From assembly GCA_027943245.1 (NCBI GenBank), contig JANDJZ010000474.1:1-34745 (forward strand): DNA of 34,745 nt, written 5' to 3'. Within the stretch, counting starts at the first letter, position 1. Every line of letters begins with the position of its first letter. Shown here piece by piece: positions 11,711 through 19,014 of the stretch. Source of the stretch: Acanthamoeba sp. SK_2022b. Taxonomy: Eukaryota; Discosea; Longamoebia; Acanthamoebidae. The notes below the pieces were generated by a model. It did no database searches. It had not been told where the DNA came from and was given only the letters and a program-made list of their open reading frames with translations. Made by a program: the position numbers and the translations under genes.

Positions 11711-12449
11711 GTAAGGTGTGCTCCACGTTGGCCGAAATGGAAGCGTTCGCGGACGACCTCGTGGACAACAAGAACAGGAAGGCGCGTCGTCTCGCGACCA
11801 CGATCATGCACGAGGTCGTGCCGCCACTGTTTGCACGAGAGCTGGTAACCGCCGCCTCCACCTATCCATCTAGCCCTCGCCCGAGCTCACCCCGTGTCAC
11901 TTGTGGTGTGCCTGTGGGTCACGCGCGTGTGTGGCGTGCCACGCAGGAGGAAGAAAAAGTAGCCAAGAGAAAGGCGCGATCCCGTACAGCCGGCATCGAC
12001 ACAAGGTGCCCGAACTACGCGTGCCTTTGCGCACGTCCGCGTGCTTGCGCGCGCGGGGCGGTCTGGCTGACTTGTCTCTGCGTGGCCCCTCTCTCAGGAA
12101 TGTGGTGAACACCAGGTCGAGGCGAGCGAGAAAGGCCGTGGACTACACCTACGACACGAAGGCGTTGGACAAGGCCATCCGGGAGTACAACCAACGCCGA
12201 GACTCGGATTCGGATTCGGAGGAAGAGGAAGAGGAGGAGCACAACGGAGAGGAGGCCCGGGCCAACGCCAAGCGACCCCAGCGTCGTGCGTCGCCGCCCC
12301 TCTCCCACTCCCTCCGTCCACTCAGTCCTTCCCTCGCACTTGGCCTGCGTCTCACTCTGTGGTCGTGCTCGCGCTCTGCAGCGGCTGTCCAGGGCACGCG
12401 CAGCTCGACGCGAATACAGCAAAAACGAAAGCGCGCCGCTGGCGAATGA
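10069..12449 (+). CDS. DDT/WHIM-domain chromatin protein
   Basis: Exons 10069-10203, 10339-10859, 10968-11097, 11220-11321, 11412-11555, 11716-11844, 11947-12005, 12098-12282 and 12382-12449 join in frame to 490 codons plus TGA. An N-terminal DDT-like helix pair (MWEFASVVAFLDTFEDVLKL, then QRFAPSELASALLELE) is followed by a long Glu/Lys/Asp-rich acidic segment. A WHIM-like region follows: IHIALLKG, MERWEGYLLRALDKHWDE, SLRTKVLVLKVVCDLQLD, then DGRGRLYWYFSG, the usual D-x-GR-x-YWYF motif. The C-terminus is basic with an SDSDSEEEEEEE stretch and a final KRKRAAGE, a likely nuclear signal. Proteins of this type (RSF1, CECR2, WSTF relatives) are ISWI-remodeller partners reading linker DNA and nucleosome spacing. 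No PHD or bromodomain is seen. The family is likely; the exact orthologue is unknown. Intron 5 holds a long (TG)n run. Confidence 0.8.
11641..11709. repeat. (TG)n microsatellite in an intron
   Basis: About 34 TG units directly before the 3' splice site of the DDT/WHIM gene exon that starts at 11716. Confidence 0.95.
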
Positions 12450-12596
12450 CCGAGAGAGTGCTGCCGAGCTGTGGGGCCTCGTCATGGTTGGGAGGCCTCT
12501 CGTTACTGTACGTAAAACGCTTTTTTTTAAAAAATAGAAAATAAATAAATGAACAAATCAACACAGGGGAAAAAGGGCTGCTGCGTATGTGGCCGC

Positions 12597-13656
12597 TCAT
12601 AGGTCCATGCGCAGGTTCACAAACCCCTTGGCGTTGACGTGTTTCGAGAGAAGCGGAGAGGTGATGGTGCTGTACTCCGAGAAGCCCAGCTTTTCGTAGG
12701 CCTTCTGCGCCGGGTGGTTCCCCAGCATGACCGACACTTGCGCCTTCTTGTAGCCCTTCTCGCGGCCTGACAGACAACGTTCAATATCAGGGTGAGTGAG
12801 CGCACGTAGATGAACTGTGCAAAAGAGTGCGCGTGTGTGACTGAATGTACCTATATCGAGAATCCGTTGGAGGAGCTGGTTGACGAGGCCACGCCTCCTG
12901 TACTCGGCCCTTGTGGCCACCCACTCAACTACCCAGTGGTTCGCCACATCTGCAGTCCCCCCCCCAATCAGAGAGAAAATGTTAGGCGTGCTGTCCCGCT
13001 GGCGTCTTGTTAAGCGTTGGTACCGTTGAGATCGGGAAAAACCGCTAGCACGTCGTAGCTCCTGGTGTCGCATGTTTGGCGCAAGGGTGAGCACATGTGG
13101 ACGTGGCACAACGTACGAATGAACGCACCGCTTGTGGAGCTCGGCGATGTCGCTCTCGGTCCAGCCGCGGCGCGTCAGCCCGGCCACAAGCAGCTGATCG
13201 AAAAGTGCCCCCGACTTGTGCTTCGTCTCATACCCACTCAATCCTGTGCCCTGGCGTGTGAGGTTTTATTTCACAGCTAATAAATAATATAATGTAATAT
13301 AATATCTACTTGCATACATATAAATAAATAGCGAGGAAACGACGTACCGGCAGCAGGAACGCCATCAACCTCAGCGATAAGGAAGCCATCCCAGCGTATG
13401 AATGAGGGCTCATCGGATTCGACAATCTCTTTGAGCACTGAAATCCTCTCCTGTTCCGTCATATCCGGTCTGAGAGCACAGGACATGAGGGTGCGGGCTC
13501 GAGTGAGACTATGCCTCCGGTAAGGATGCAAGCTAGGGGCACCTACAGCTCATACTCGAATAATCCCGATTCGAGATGCGACTGCGCAGCGTGGAGTACC
13601 ACCCACGCCACAAACTCTGCGTCCTCTTTCGTGGCTGGCCTGATGTTGATGCTCAT
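12597..13656 (-). CDS. GNAT-family N-acetyltransferase
   Basis: Acetyl-CoA-dependent acyltransferase of the GNAT fold. Exons 13656-13547, 13469-13348, 13243-13129, 13061-13024, 12949-12851 and 12766-12597 join in frame to 217 codons plus TGA. Visible landmarks: INIRPATKEDAEFVAWVVL (strand 1, helix 1), SFIRWDGFLIAEVDGVPAAG (strands 2 and 3), SYDVLAVFPDLN, NHWVVEWVATRAEYRRRGL (strand 4 and motif A, R-R-x-G type pyrophosphate loop), VNQLLQRILDIG, then VSVMLGNHPAQKAYEKLGF (the conserved N-x-x-A-x-x-x-Y-x-x-x-G-F motif B). The substrate cannot be told. An in-frame upstream ATG at 13689 would add 11 residues. The start lies only about 130 bases from the first 5S gene, so the mobile island begins directly in its promoter region. 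Confidence 0.88.
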
Positions 13657-13712
13657 CTTGTTGCGTGTGGCACTAAAACTCCGCATTGAGGTCGCCGGAA
13701 AAGGCGCGATGT

Positions 13713-13782
13713 TTAGGCTGTTGGATACGGCTGTGTCTGCTTCATGACCATGAGCACATGGGGAGGCGGTCAGGCAACTTTC
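13713..13782 (+). repeat. 5' flank shared, inverted, with the 5S gene at 25550-25668
   Basis: The sequence from TTAGGCTGTTGGATACGG to GGCAACTTTC directly before the 5S gene recurs in reverse complement at 25669-25777. The right copy has 41 extra bases between CTTCATGACCAT and GCACATGGGGAGG. Together with the 5S genes this makes inverted duplicates of about 190-230 bases bracketing 11.6 kb. Confidence 0.85.
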
Positions 13783-13901
13783 GGATACGGCCATACTGCG
13801 CAGAAAGCACCGCTTCCCATCCGAACAGCGAAGTTAAGCTGCGCCAGGCGGTGTTAGTACTGGGGTGGGCGACCACCCGGGAATCCACCGTGCTGTATCC
13901 T
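13783..13901 (+). rRNA. 5S ribosomal RNA gene, complete
   Basis: 119 nt from GGATACGGCC to CTGTATCCT. The 5' GGATACG pairs with the 3' TGTATCC (one G-U pair) to form helix I, and the loop-A/helix-III core (CATCCGAACAGCGAAGTTAAG) and GGTGTTAGTACTGGGGTGGG are intact. A T-run (TTTT) directly follows and would stop RNA polymerase III. The sequence agrees with Acanthamoeba 5S rRNA as I remember it. Confidence 0.95.
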
Positions 13902-14047
13902 TTTCCCTTTTGCTCAATTTTTTTTACTTGACATGTTTTGGTGAAACCCAAACTCTCCTTTCATTCTCTAATATTAAAAGATGTTTTTTTCCCCTGTGGA
14001 GTGTAGCCAATGGTACAATCATGATGACCTCATCTTGCCTTACATAG

Positions 14048-14242
14048 AGCTACACCATCAGCATTGGGCACATCGAATGAGAGGTTTAGTCATTTAAAAG
14101 CAGTTATTGACTCCTGAATTATCTCTCAAGCAGCACACTTGTATCAACATTCTGCTTTGCTGTGCAGCTTGTAGAGATAATTATAACTGCTTTTAAATGA
14201 CTGAACCTCTCATTCCAAGACCAAGCCCATAGCTACACCATT
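14048..14242. mobile_element. MITE-like element with 33-bp inverted repeats
   Basis: Left end 14075-14107 (GAATGAGAGGTTTAGTCATT...) and right end 14183-14215 are inverted repeats with one mismatch in 33. The sequence AGCTACACCAT occurs just outside on both sides (about 14049-14059 and 14232-14242) and could be an 11-bp target-site duplication. The interior of about 75 bases is non-coding. The AATGAGAGGTY end motif recurs at 17518, 18375 and 25210. Confidence 0.7.
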
Positions 14243-14716
14243 GCCTCAAGGCAGTCAATATAAAACAAGTCAGTACCACACAATACTGTGCAGAAGAAGT
14301 ATGAATTAGAGCCAGAAAATGGCTGTCACCTCAAAAGTGAGGGTGGAGTGTGAGGGTGGAGCACAATGGTACCATCACATTGTATCCATCATGTATTATT
14401 GTTTTTCCTGTGTACTCTTTTTCCTATTCCACCATTTTACAGTCAGTGGGGACATGCCTCTGTTCCCCTAGCTCCCCTGCAAGTCCTGATCAGGCATAAG
14501 TAGATCCATCAATGACCATGACTTCCTCCTAGATTACAGGAGTTGGTCACAATGTTCCAACTAAAACCAGCTCATGTCACAGTAATGGAGGGAAAAGGCC
14601 ATGACCTTCAAGTGGCTAAAATGCAAAAGGAGACCAGATAGGCATGGGAGGAGAGCAAATGTGATGCAAGGAGGAGAGGGTGTGTGCAGCAAGTGATAGA
14701 GCACAAGGGGGGAAAA

Positions 14717-14757
14717 AGGATACAGCACGGTAGATTCCTGGGTGGTCGCCCACCCCA
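14717..14757 (-). pseudogene. 5S rRNA gene, 3' fragment (41 nt), split by insertion
   Basis: The reverse complement matches the last 41 nt of 5S rRNA (TGGGGTGGGCGACCACCC... to GTATCCT) with two changes. It stops exactly where the 5' piece at 16293-16370 resumes: 41 + 78 = 119 nt. Confidence 0.93.
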
Positions 14758-14985
14758 TTGGTTCCTCTGGGGCTACGCCCCCCATGGTTCATTCCTCACA
14801 TACTTGTTGCATTTTGGCGCCAAACCATGGGGCCTGGAATTTATTGACCATGGGTAGTCTCCTTACAGATGATTGGTGGTTTGGAGTTAGTCAGAGGCAG
14901 AGAGCTCTTCGCTGCACACAAGGTGTGTCTTTGAATTTTTGGCAGCTGTGCAGAGGAGAAGAGTCACAGGGCTGACACTGAGGTC

Positions 14986-15519
14986 CTACAGTGAGCTGAT
15001 TGTTGTTGGTTCAAATCCTGTCAGTCGCCTTGCATGACAGATCACCCCAACATCAGTCCCACTCTGGCTGTTGAAGCAGTTGAAGTAGGTGACAAATTCT
15101 AGCTCTGTGGGGATGGTTCTTGACAGCCTGGGCATGGCTGTGAAGAGTGCACCCATAGCATGTACCTGCTTGTAGGCTGCCCCACTAAAGTTGAGGCAAG
15201 GAGGAGAGGCCCCACATGCACAACCCCACTCAGCACCAGGCTGCCAAGCCAGCTGTGCACAGAGCCTGCGCAGCTTGCCATTCACCTGTGCAGTCTCCAC
15301 ATGCAGGTGGTGTGGGTTCACACACCTGGTGTGGACCCCATTGGTAGGCCCAAAGAGCAGCCTCCAGAAGGTCTCACACTGGTGGGACACCTGCAGTGAA
15401 TCTCCACCAAAGGTTGGTGCAACATCCATTCCTGTTACATAGGCCACCAGGATATGACTGTATATGGACACTCCTCCTGTGGTCACCACAGATACACATA
15501 TTTTTTTAATAAAAACCAT
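14986..15519 (-). CDS. His-Cys box (I-PpoI family) homing endonuclease ORF
   Basis: A 177-codon frame, stop TAG at 14986. Residues 41-108 contain the full zinc-binding His-Me finger pattern: SH46-Q-C48, a 17-residue spacer, C66-V-N-P-H-H71-L, then N80, C87, C100-A-C102 and C108. In I-PpoI the corresponding residues (from memory) are H98 general base, C100, C105, H110, N119 metal ligand, C125, C132, H134 and C138. The H71-to-N80 spacing of nine is exactly that of I-PpoI H110-N119. Cys replaces the His of the second zinc site, and the C48-C66 gap is longer than in I-PpoI. The enzyme would cut DNA, here presumably the uninterrupted 5S gene (inference). The upstream frame 15870-15483 overlaps it at a slippery A7 run, so it may be the C-terminal part of a fused protein of about 276 residues, or start at its own ATG (15519). 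Confidence 0.75.
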   Translation of the reverse strand: MVFIKKICVSVVTTGGVSIYSHILVAYVTGMDVAPTFGGDSLQVSHQCETFWRLLFGPTNGVHTRCVNPHHLHVETAQVNGKLRRLCAQLAWQPGAEWGCACGASPPCLNFSGAAYKQVHAMGALFTAMPRLSRTIPTELEFVTYFNCFNSQSGTDVGVICHARRLTGFEPTTISSL

Positions 15520-15870
15520 GGGTGGTGAGCCTTCATCCCATTGGCTAAAGGATCAACAGTTTCCCGCCAAAAATAATTGCCTGTAGAAGATGGAAAAGGG
15601 GAAAAAAAAAGAAACTGTGAGGGGGGTGTGTGTACCAACTGTTGTGGTTGGGTAGATCTTGCCACCACTGGAGTAGTCAGTGAAGATGCACATGCCTGCA
15701 GGGTAGGCTTGCAGGCATGTGAGGTCATCACCTTTCTGGACCACTCCCCTAGGCACCATCCTCTTCACCATGTGAGCCCTCATGTGCCCAACAGCCATGC
15801 TGTGGTCCACCCTGGTGATTGCTGTGGGGATCTTCTTGGTGGTAGGCCAGTTGTGGTCTTCTGTTGACAT
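15483..15870 (-). CDS. N-terminal ORF of the 5S-inserted element (two exons)
   Basis: Exons 15870-15636 (MSTEDHNWPTTKKIPTAIT through AYPAGMCIFTDYSSGG to TTV) and 15580-15483 (NYFWRETVDPLANGMKAHH, ending KKYVYLW, stop TGA) join in phase to 110 codons. The start codon lies about 41 bases downstream of a TATATAA box at 15911-15917. No domain is recognised. It most likely forms the N-terminal, DNA-contacting part of the endonuclease: its zero frame meets the -1 frame of the His-Cys ORF at TTA AAA AAA TAT (15509-15498). Either a programmed frameshift or a one-base loss in the A-run separates the two. Confidence 0.6.
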
Positions 15871-15904
15871 GGTGTGAGTGTTTATGCTTATATTAATGAG
15901 TTAG

Positions 15905-16275
15905 TGAGGGTTATATAACAACCTCCCTCCCTCTTATTGGTTCATACTAAAAACACAACATCATCCAATCACTGTTAAGACACAGTCCTGACCAATAACA
16001 GTCTATGGGTATCTATGGGTGGTGTGGTGTTCTGCCATTGGTCACCCTATTACAACTGTTTTCCCGCCATCCTACCACACCCTCACAGCCAATAGGCAGT
16101 CTGTCCTTCTTCTGAAATGAGAAGTAATTTCAGACAATCTCTTCTTAATTTACTGTGCTAATAATAAGTAACTGTAACTCCTTACCTCCTCTCATTGGTC
16201 TATAGAAACTCCACCCACCCCTCTCCCCATTGGTGTAGACAAACTCCGCCCACCCCTCTCCCCATTGGTGTAGAC
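15905..16275 (-). promoter_or_regulatory. CCAAT-rich promoter of the homing-endonuclease element
   Basis: TATA box TTATATAA at 15911 (plus-strand reading). CCAAT or ATTGG boxes lie at 15936, 15965, 15992, 16037, 16089, 16194, 16228 and 16264. Their density and position upstream of the start at 15870 suggest an RNA polymerase II promoter independent of the 5S gene. Confidence 0.65.
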
Positions 16276-16291
16276 AAACTCCACCCACCCC
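16206..16291. repeat. 35-bp tandem repeat, about 2.5 copies
   Basis: Units 16206-16240 and 16241-16275 (AAACTCCRCCCACCCC TCTCCCCATTGGTGTAGAC) differ at one base. A third, partial unit (16276-16291) runs into the 5S fragment. Each unit supplies one ATTGG box. Confidence 0.9.
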
Positions 16292-16292
16292 A

Positions 16293-16370
16293 GTACTAAC
16301 ACCGCCTGGCGCAGCTTAACTTCACTGTTTGGATGGGAAGCAGTGCTTTCTGTGCAGTATGGCCATATCC
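16293..16370 (-). pseudogene. 5S rRNA gene, 5' fragment (78 nt), split by insertion
   Basis: The reverse complement matches nt 1-78 of 5S rRNA (GGATATGGCCATACTGCACAG ... GTTAGTAC) with five substitutions, all at CpG positions of the intact copies. It complements the 41-nt piece at 14717-14757. Confidence 0.93.
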
Positions 16371-17314
16371 AATGGCTCTCCCCACTGCCTGCAGCGTCTT
16401 GCTAATCTCCTCACCCTGCTAGATATCTCTTGGCACACAAACTGCTCATTAGCCTGCTTCCAAGCTCAACACCATATGGGTCTTATTTTAGCAGGACATG
16501 TGAATGCATGTTGGAACTTGTTAATGAAAGGATTATACATCACCTGCAACTGAGGACTTCCAGGCTGCAAAACTTATGTCTTAGCTCCAAAGCCAATGCC
16601 CAATTGTCACTATGGGTGAATAAGCTGGCATAGCAACAAATCTGACTGGACTACACATGAAAGTGGGAATGAGGTCCATGCAGCTACATATCTCACACAT
16701 CTGCAACCTACCACTCTTACCCTCCAAGAACTCATCAGCAAACTCTACACCAAAACCAGCACTACTGTCTGCACCAGGTACAGCAACCCCCCATCCCCCA
16801 CCAACAACCAGCATTAAACAAGGCAACCCCATGTCACCAACCTCTTTATCAACCCAGTGGTGGAACAGCTCCTACACTCCACTGGACTCTCACTCACAAA
16901 AGCAGAAACAGCTCTGTCCACACACCACCATCTTCAACAGCTCAGACTCTGGTCCAACCATCAACAACTGTGTGACAAACTGACTTCACCACACCACACC
17001 ACCCTCCTCCTTCCCAAATTGGGGTAGGGCCAATGGTGGGGGAATAGATGTGAAGAGAATGGGTTACCACACAAGAGTCCAGGTTGTGAAGAGCCAGGCA
17101 GCCAAAAATTTACAGATTCACTTGGCTGTGGGTGACTGTTCAACCAGATGGGTCAATGTAGTTCACACACAGCTGCTTGTGCAGTGGTGGGCTGTCAGAG
17201 TCCACAGTGCCCATCAGGAGCAGGGCAGTTCAGCCCATACCTGTGGAAGCAGGCTGATGAGCAGTTGATGAGACAAGTGAGTGTAAGACACTGCAGGCAA
17301 TGGGGAGAGCCATT
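16371..17314. repeat. Inverted 5S 5'-flanks around a retroelement fragment
   Basis: The flank of the split 5S gene (16371-16482: CCAATGGCTCTCCCCACTGC... GCTTCCAAG) is repeated in reverse complement before the 5S gene at 17315 (about 17228-17314), with an indel of roughly 30 bases. The two 5S copies therefore sit head to head about 0.95 kb apart. Confidence 0.75.
16681..16985 (+). mobile_element. Degenerate non-LTR (LINE-type) reverse transcriptase fragment
   Basis: Three frames carry successive pieces of an RT palm-finger block: LTLQELISKLYTKTSTTVC, then IKQGNPMSP (the RQGDPLSP motif), then LFINPVVEQLLHSTGLSLTK. No YADD motif follows; HLQQLRLWSNHQQL is the last recognisable part. At least two frameshifts make it inactive. 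The family is inferred from motif order only. Confidence 0.55.
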
Positions 17315-17433
17315 GGATACGGCCATACTGCGCAGAAAGCACCGCTTCCCATCCGAACAGCGAAGTTAAGCTGCGCCAGGCGGTGTTAGTACTGGGGTGG
17401 GCGACCACCCGGGGATCCACCGTGTCGTATCCT
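17315..17433 (+). rRNA. 5S ribosomal RNA gene, complete
   Basis: 119 nt, GGATACGGCC to GTCGTATCCT. Relative to the copy at 13783 it has GGGATCC for GGAATCC and GTGTCG for GTGCTG. Helix I pairs perfectly (GGATACG with CGTATCC). The 3' flank TTCTTTTGTTGCTTGCTG carries a TTTT stop and is shared with the copies at 25550 and 29306, not with the one at 13783. Confidence 0.95.
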
Positions 17434-17812
17434 TCTTTTGTTGCTTGCTGTCTCTTGCATCAGGTTGATGTTGTGTTCTTTCCCCCCAGTTAAAAGTGAC
17501 CACTGTGCTCATTTGTATTGAGAGGTTCAGTAATTTTGTACTTGTCATATCTTTTGATTAAAAGATGTGCAGTCATACAATGTCAACTGCCAGTGGCACC
17601 TACAGCTAAGTTCATGCAACCAGTGTTCCCTGCCCAACAAGGGGCCCAAGTATCAACTGGCCATCAGCATGCAGGTGGTGAACCAGGGACTGACAACATG
17701 TAGGTGCAAGTTCAAAGGGCTGGCAGAATGGATGGTGGATGTGCATATTCAACCAGGGATTCAAGTGAGCAACAGGTCGTATCAGGAGATGTAGGCATGC
17801 CATTAAGGCTAC

Positions 17813-18160
17813 AAGACATGGGTGTTCATGAAGATCATGCATGGTGCACAAGTGGAGGGAGCAAGGATGTGTTCATGATGTTGTACCTCAACACTTTCTG
17901 CATGAGGGCATGTTCAAAGGAGCTGCTGCAGGTGCAGGACAAGAGGATTGAGCTGCTTCTGGACAGGCTGGGGTGGCAGCACAAGCCCATGACGGGCTGC
18001 TGGCAGCCGATGCAGGAGGCAGAGGTGTTGGGACTCATCATGGACCTCAAGCAGAGGCAGTTCACATGCCATTCCAGAGTGCTACCAGGAGGCACAAGGA
18101 TTCTTCAGTGAGGTGGACAACCAGTGGCAGATCCATCAAGAGGAGCTGTGGGTGGTGCTA
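17813..18160 (+). mobile_element. Degenerate YLDD-type (DIRS-like) reverse transcriptase fragment
   Basis: An open stretch reads VFMMLYLNTFCM, then KELLQVQDKRIELLLDRLG, WQHKPMTGCWQPMQEAEVLG and LIMDLKQRQF. This is the layout around the RT catalytic YLDDF motif (LxxLG...K...P.Q..E.LG..(V/I)D...). The catalytic pair is Asn-Thr instead of Asp-Asp, and the frame shifts after RQF, so the enzyme is dead. DIRS/Ngaro or a Ty3-like element are both possible; DIRS-like fits the spacing better. Confidence 0.55.
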
Positions 18161-18480
18161 GGCACTGTGCTAGTGCACTCTGCAGGGTGGGTCCACATGG
18201 TGATGGTGAATGTGCCTGGCGGGTGTGCTCTCAAGTTTCCAGGACACTGGGGAATTGGCACATGAGGCTGGAGGCACTGATGGTCATTGGGAGGGCATTC
18301 AGCAAGTGGCAATTCACAGATGATCTGTCAGCAACAGCCCTGGCCACTCAACAGCTAACCTCCTCTTTTATCAAATGAGAGGTTGAAAATGACGGGTGTT
18401 TTTTTGTGCAATCATTCCTTGGAATGAAGCACTATCATATCAGGGGGAATTACTCAAATTAATCGCACACAGCAATTGTA

Positions 18481-18570
18481 ATTTCAAGATTGCAATAATT
18501 TAGGGTGGGTAAAGGGATGTCAAGAGCAATAAAACAGATTTTAATTGGGTAAAAGTTCAGTTTTTGTAAC
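18481..18570 (+). repeat. Copy 1 of an 80-base dispersed segment
   Basis: ATTTCAAGATTGCAATAATT TAGGGTGGGTAAAG... through AGTTTTTGTAA recurs at 21511-21590; 61 of the first 63 bases agree, then a short gap. Confidence 0.9.
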
Positions 18571-19014
18571 AACAAAATCCATTTTAGAAGGGTGAATATC
18601 ATGGTGTTAATTGTTGGTGTAGCAAAAGGAAGTTAAATTTATGGATGGGCTAACAAAACTGGGTGGTGTGCAGGGTGTTGTTGTTATCTTGTTGAGATTG
18701 GATGGTGGTTTAGTGTTGAGGTGTTTAACCTGTGAATAGCATGCAGTCACCAAATAGTTATGTGAAATTGTGCAAGGGTGAGAGCCCAATGTGCAGGAGG
18801 TGTGCACAGTTCAACAAATGAAGAAAATTGGATGGAGAAATTGATTTATTCAGATTGTGTATCCATATTTGGTCCACAGCTGTTTTGTCATTGGAATTGG
18901 CACAAGATTAAGAAAATCAGATCAGGAAATGGTTTTATTTCCAAAGTGTATGCAAACGCAGTCCCCATTGATTTCGTCATGGGGCAACTGTTGCAAGTAC
19001 CCTGCTGGCCTGTG

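Larger units (their letters stand above)
14758..16283 (-). mobile_element. Homing-endonuclease element inserted in a 5S rRNA gene
   Basis: A 1526-bp insert between the two halves of a minus-strand 5S gene. It carries an ORF pair on the same strand as the 5S gene, ending in an I-PpoI-type His-Cys box, and about 400 bases of upstream region with eight CCAAT/ATTGG boxes and a TATA box. The 9-mer CCCACCCCA is present on both sides (14749-14757 and 16284-16292). The right copy also matches the start of a third unit of the element's 35-bp tandem repeat, so it may be a target duplication or just microhomology. No terminal inverted repeats are seen. Confidence 0.85.

Noticed and set aside
15003..15030. 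Perfect tRNA B-box-like GGTTCAAATCC
   Set aside because: No pairing T-arm stem around it, no D-arm or acceptor stem at tRNA distance; the complementary strand codes the end of the endonuclease ORF (LTGFEPTT).
14758..16283. Group I intron in 5S rRNA
   Set aside because: I-PpoI itself sits in such an intron, but the insert is filled by a promoter, a spliced ORF and tandem repeats; I saw no P/Q/R/S core and the 5' junction lacks a clear U-G pair context. Not excluded by a covariance search.
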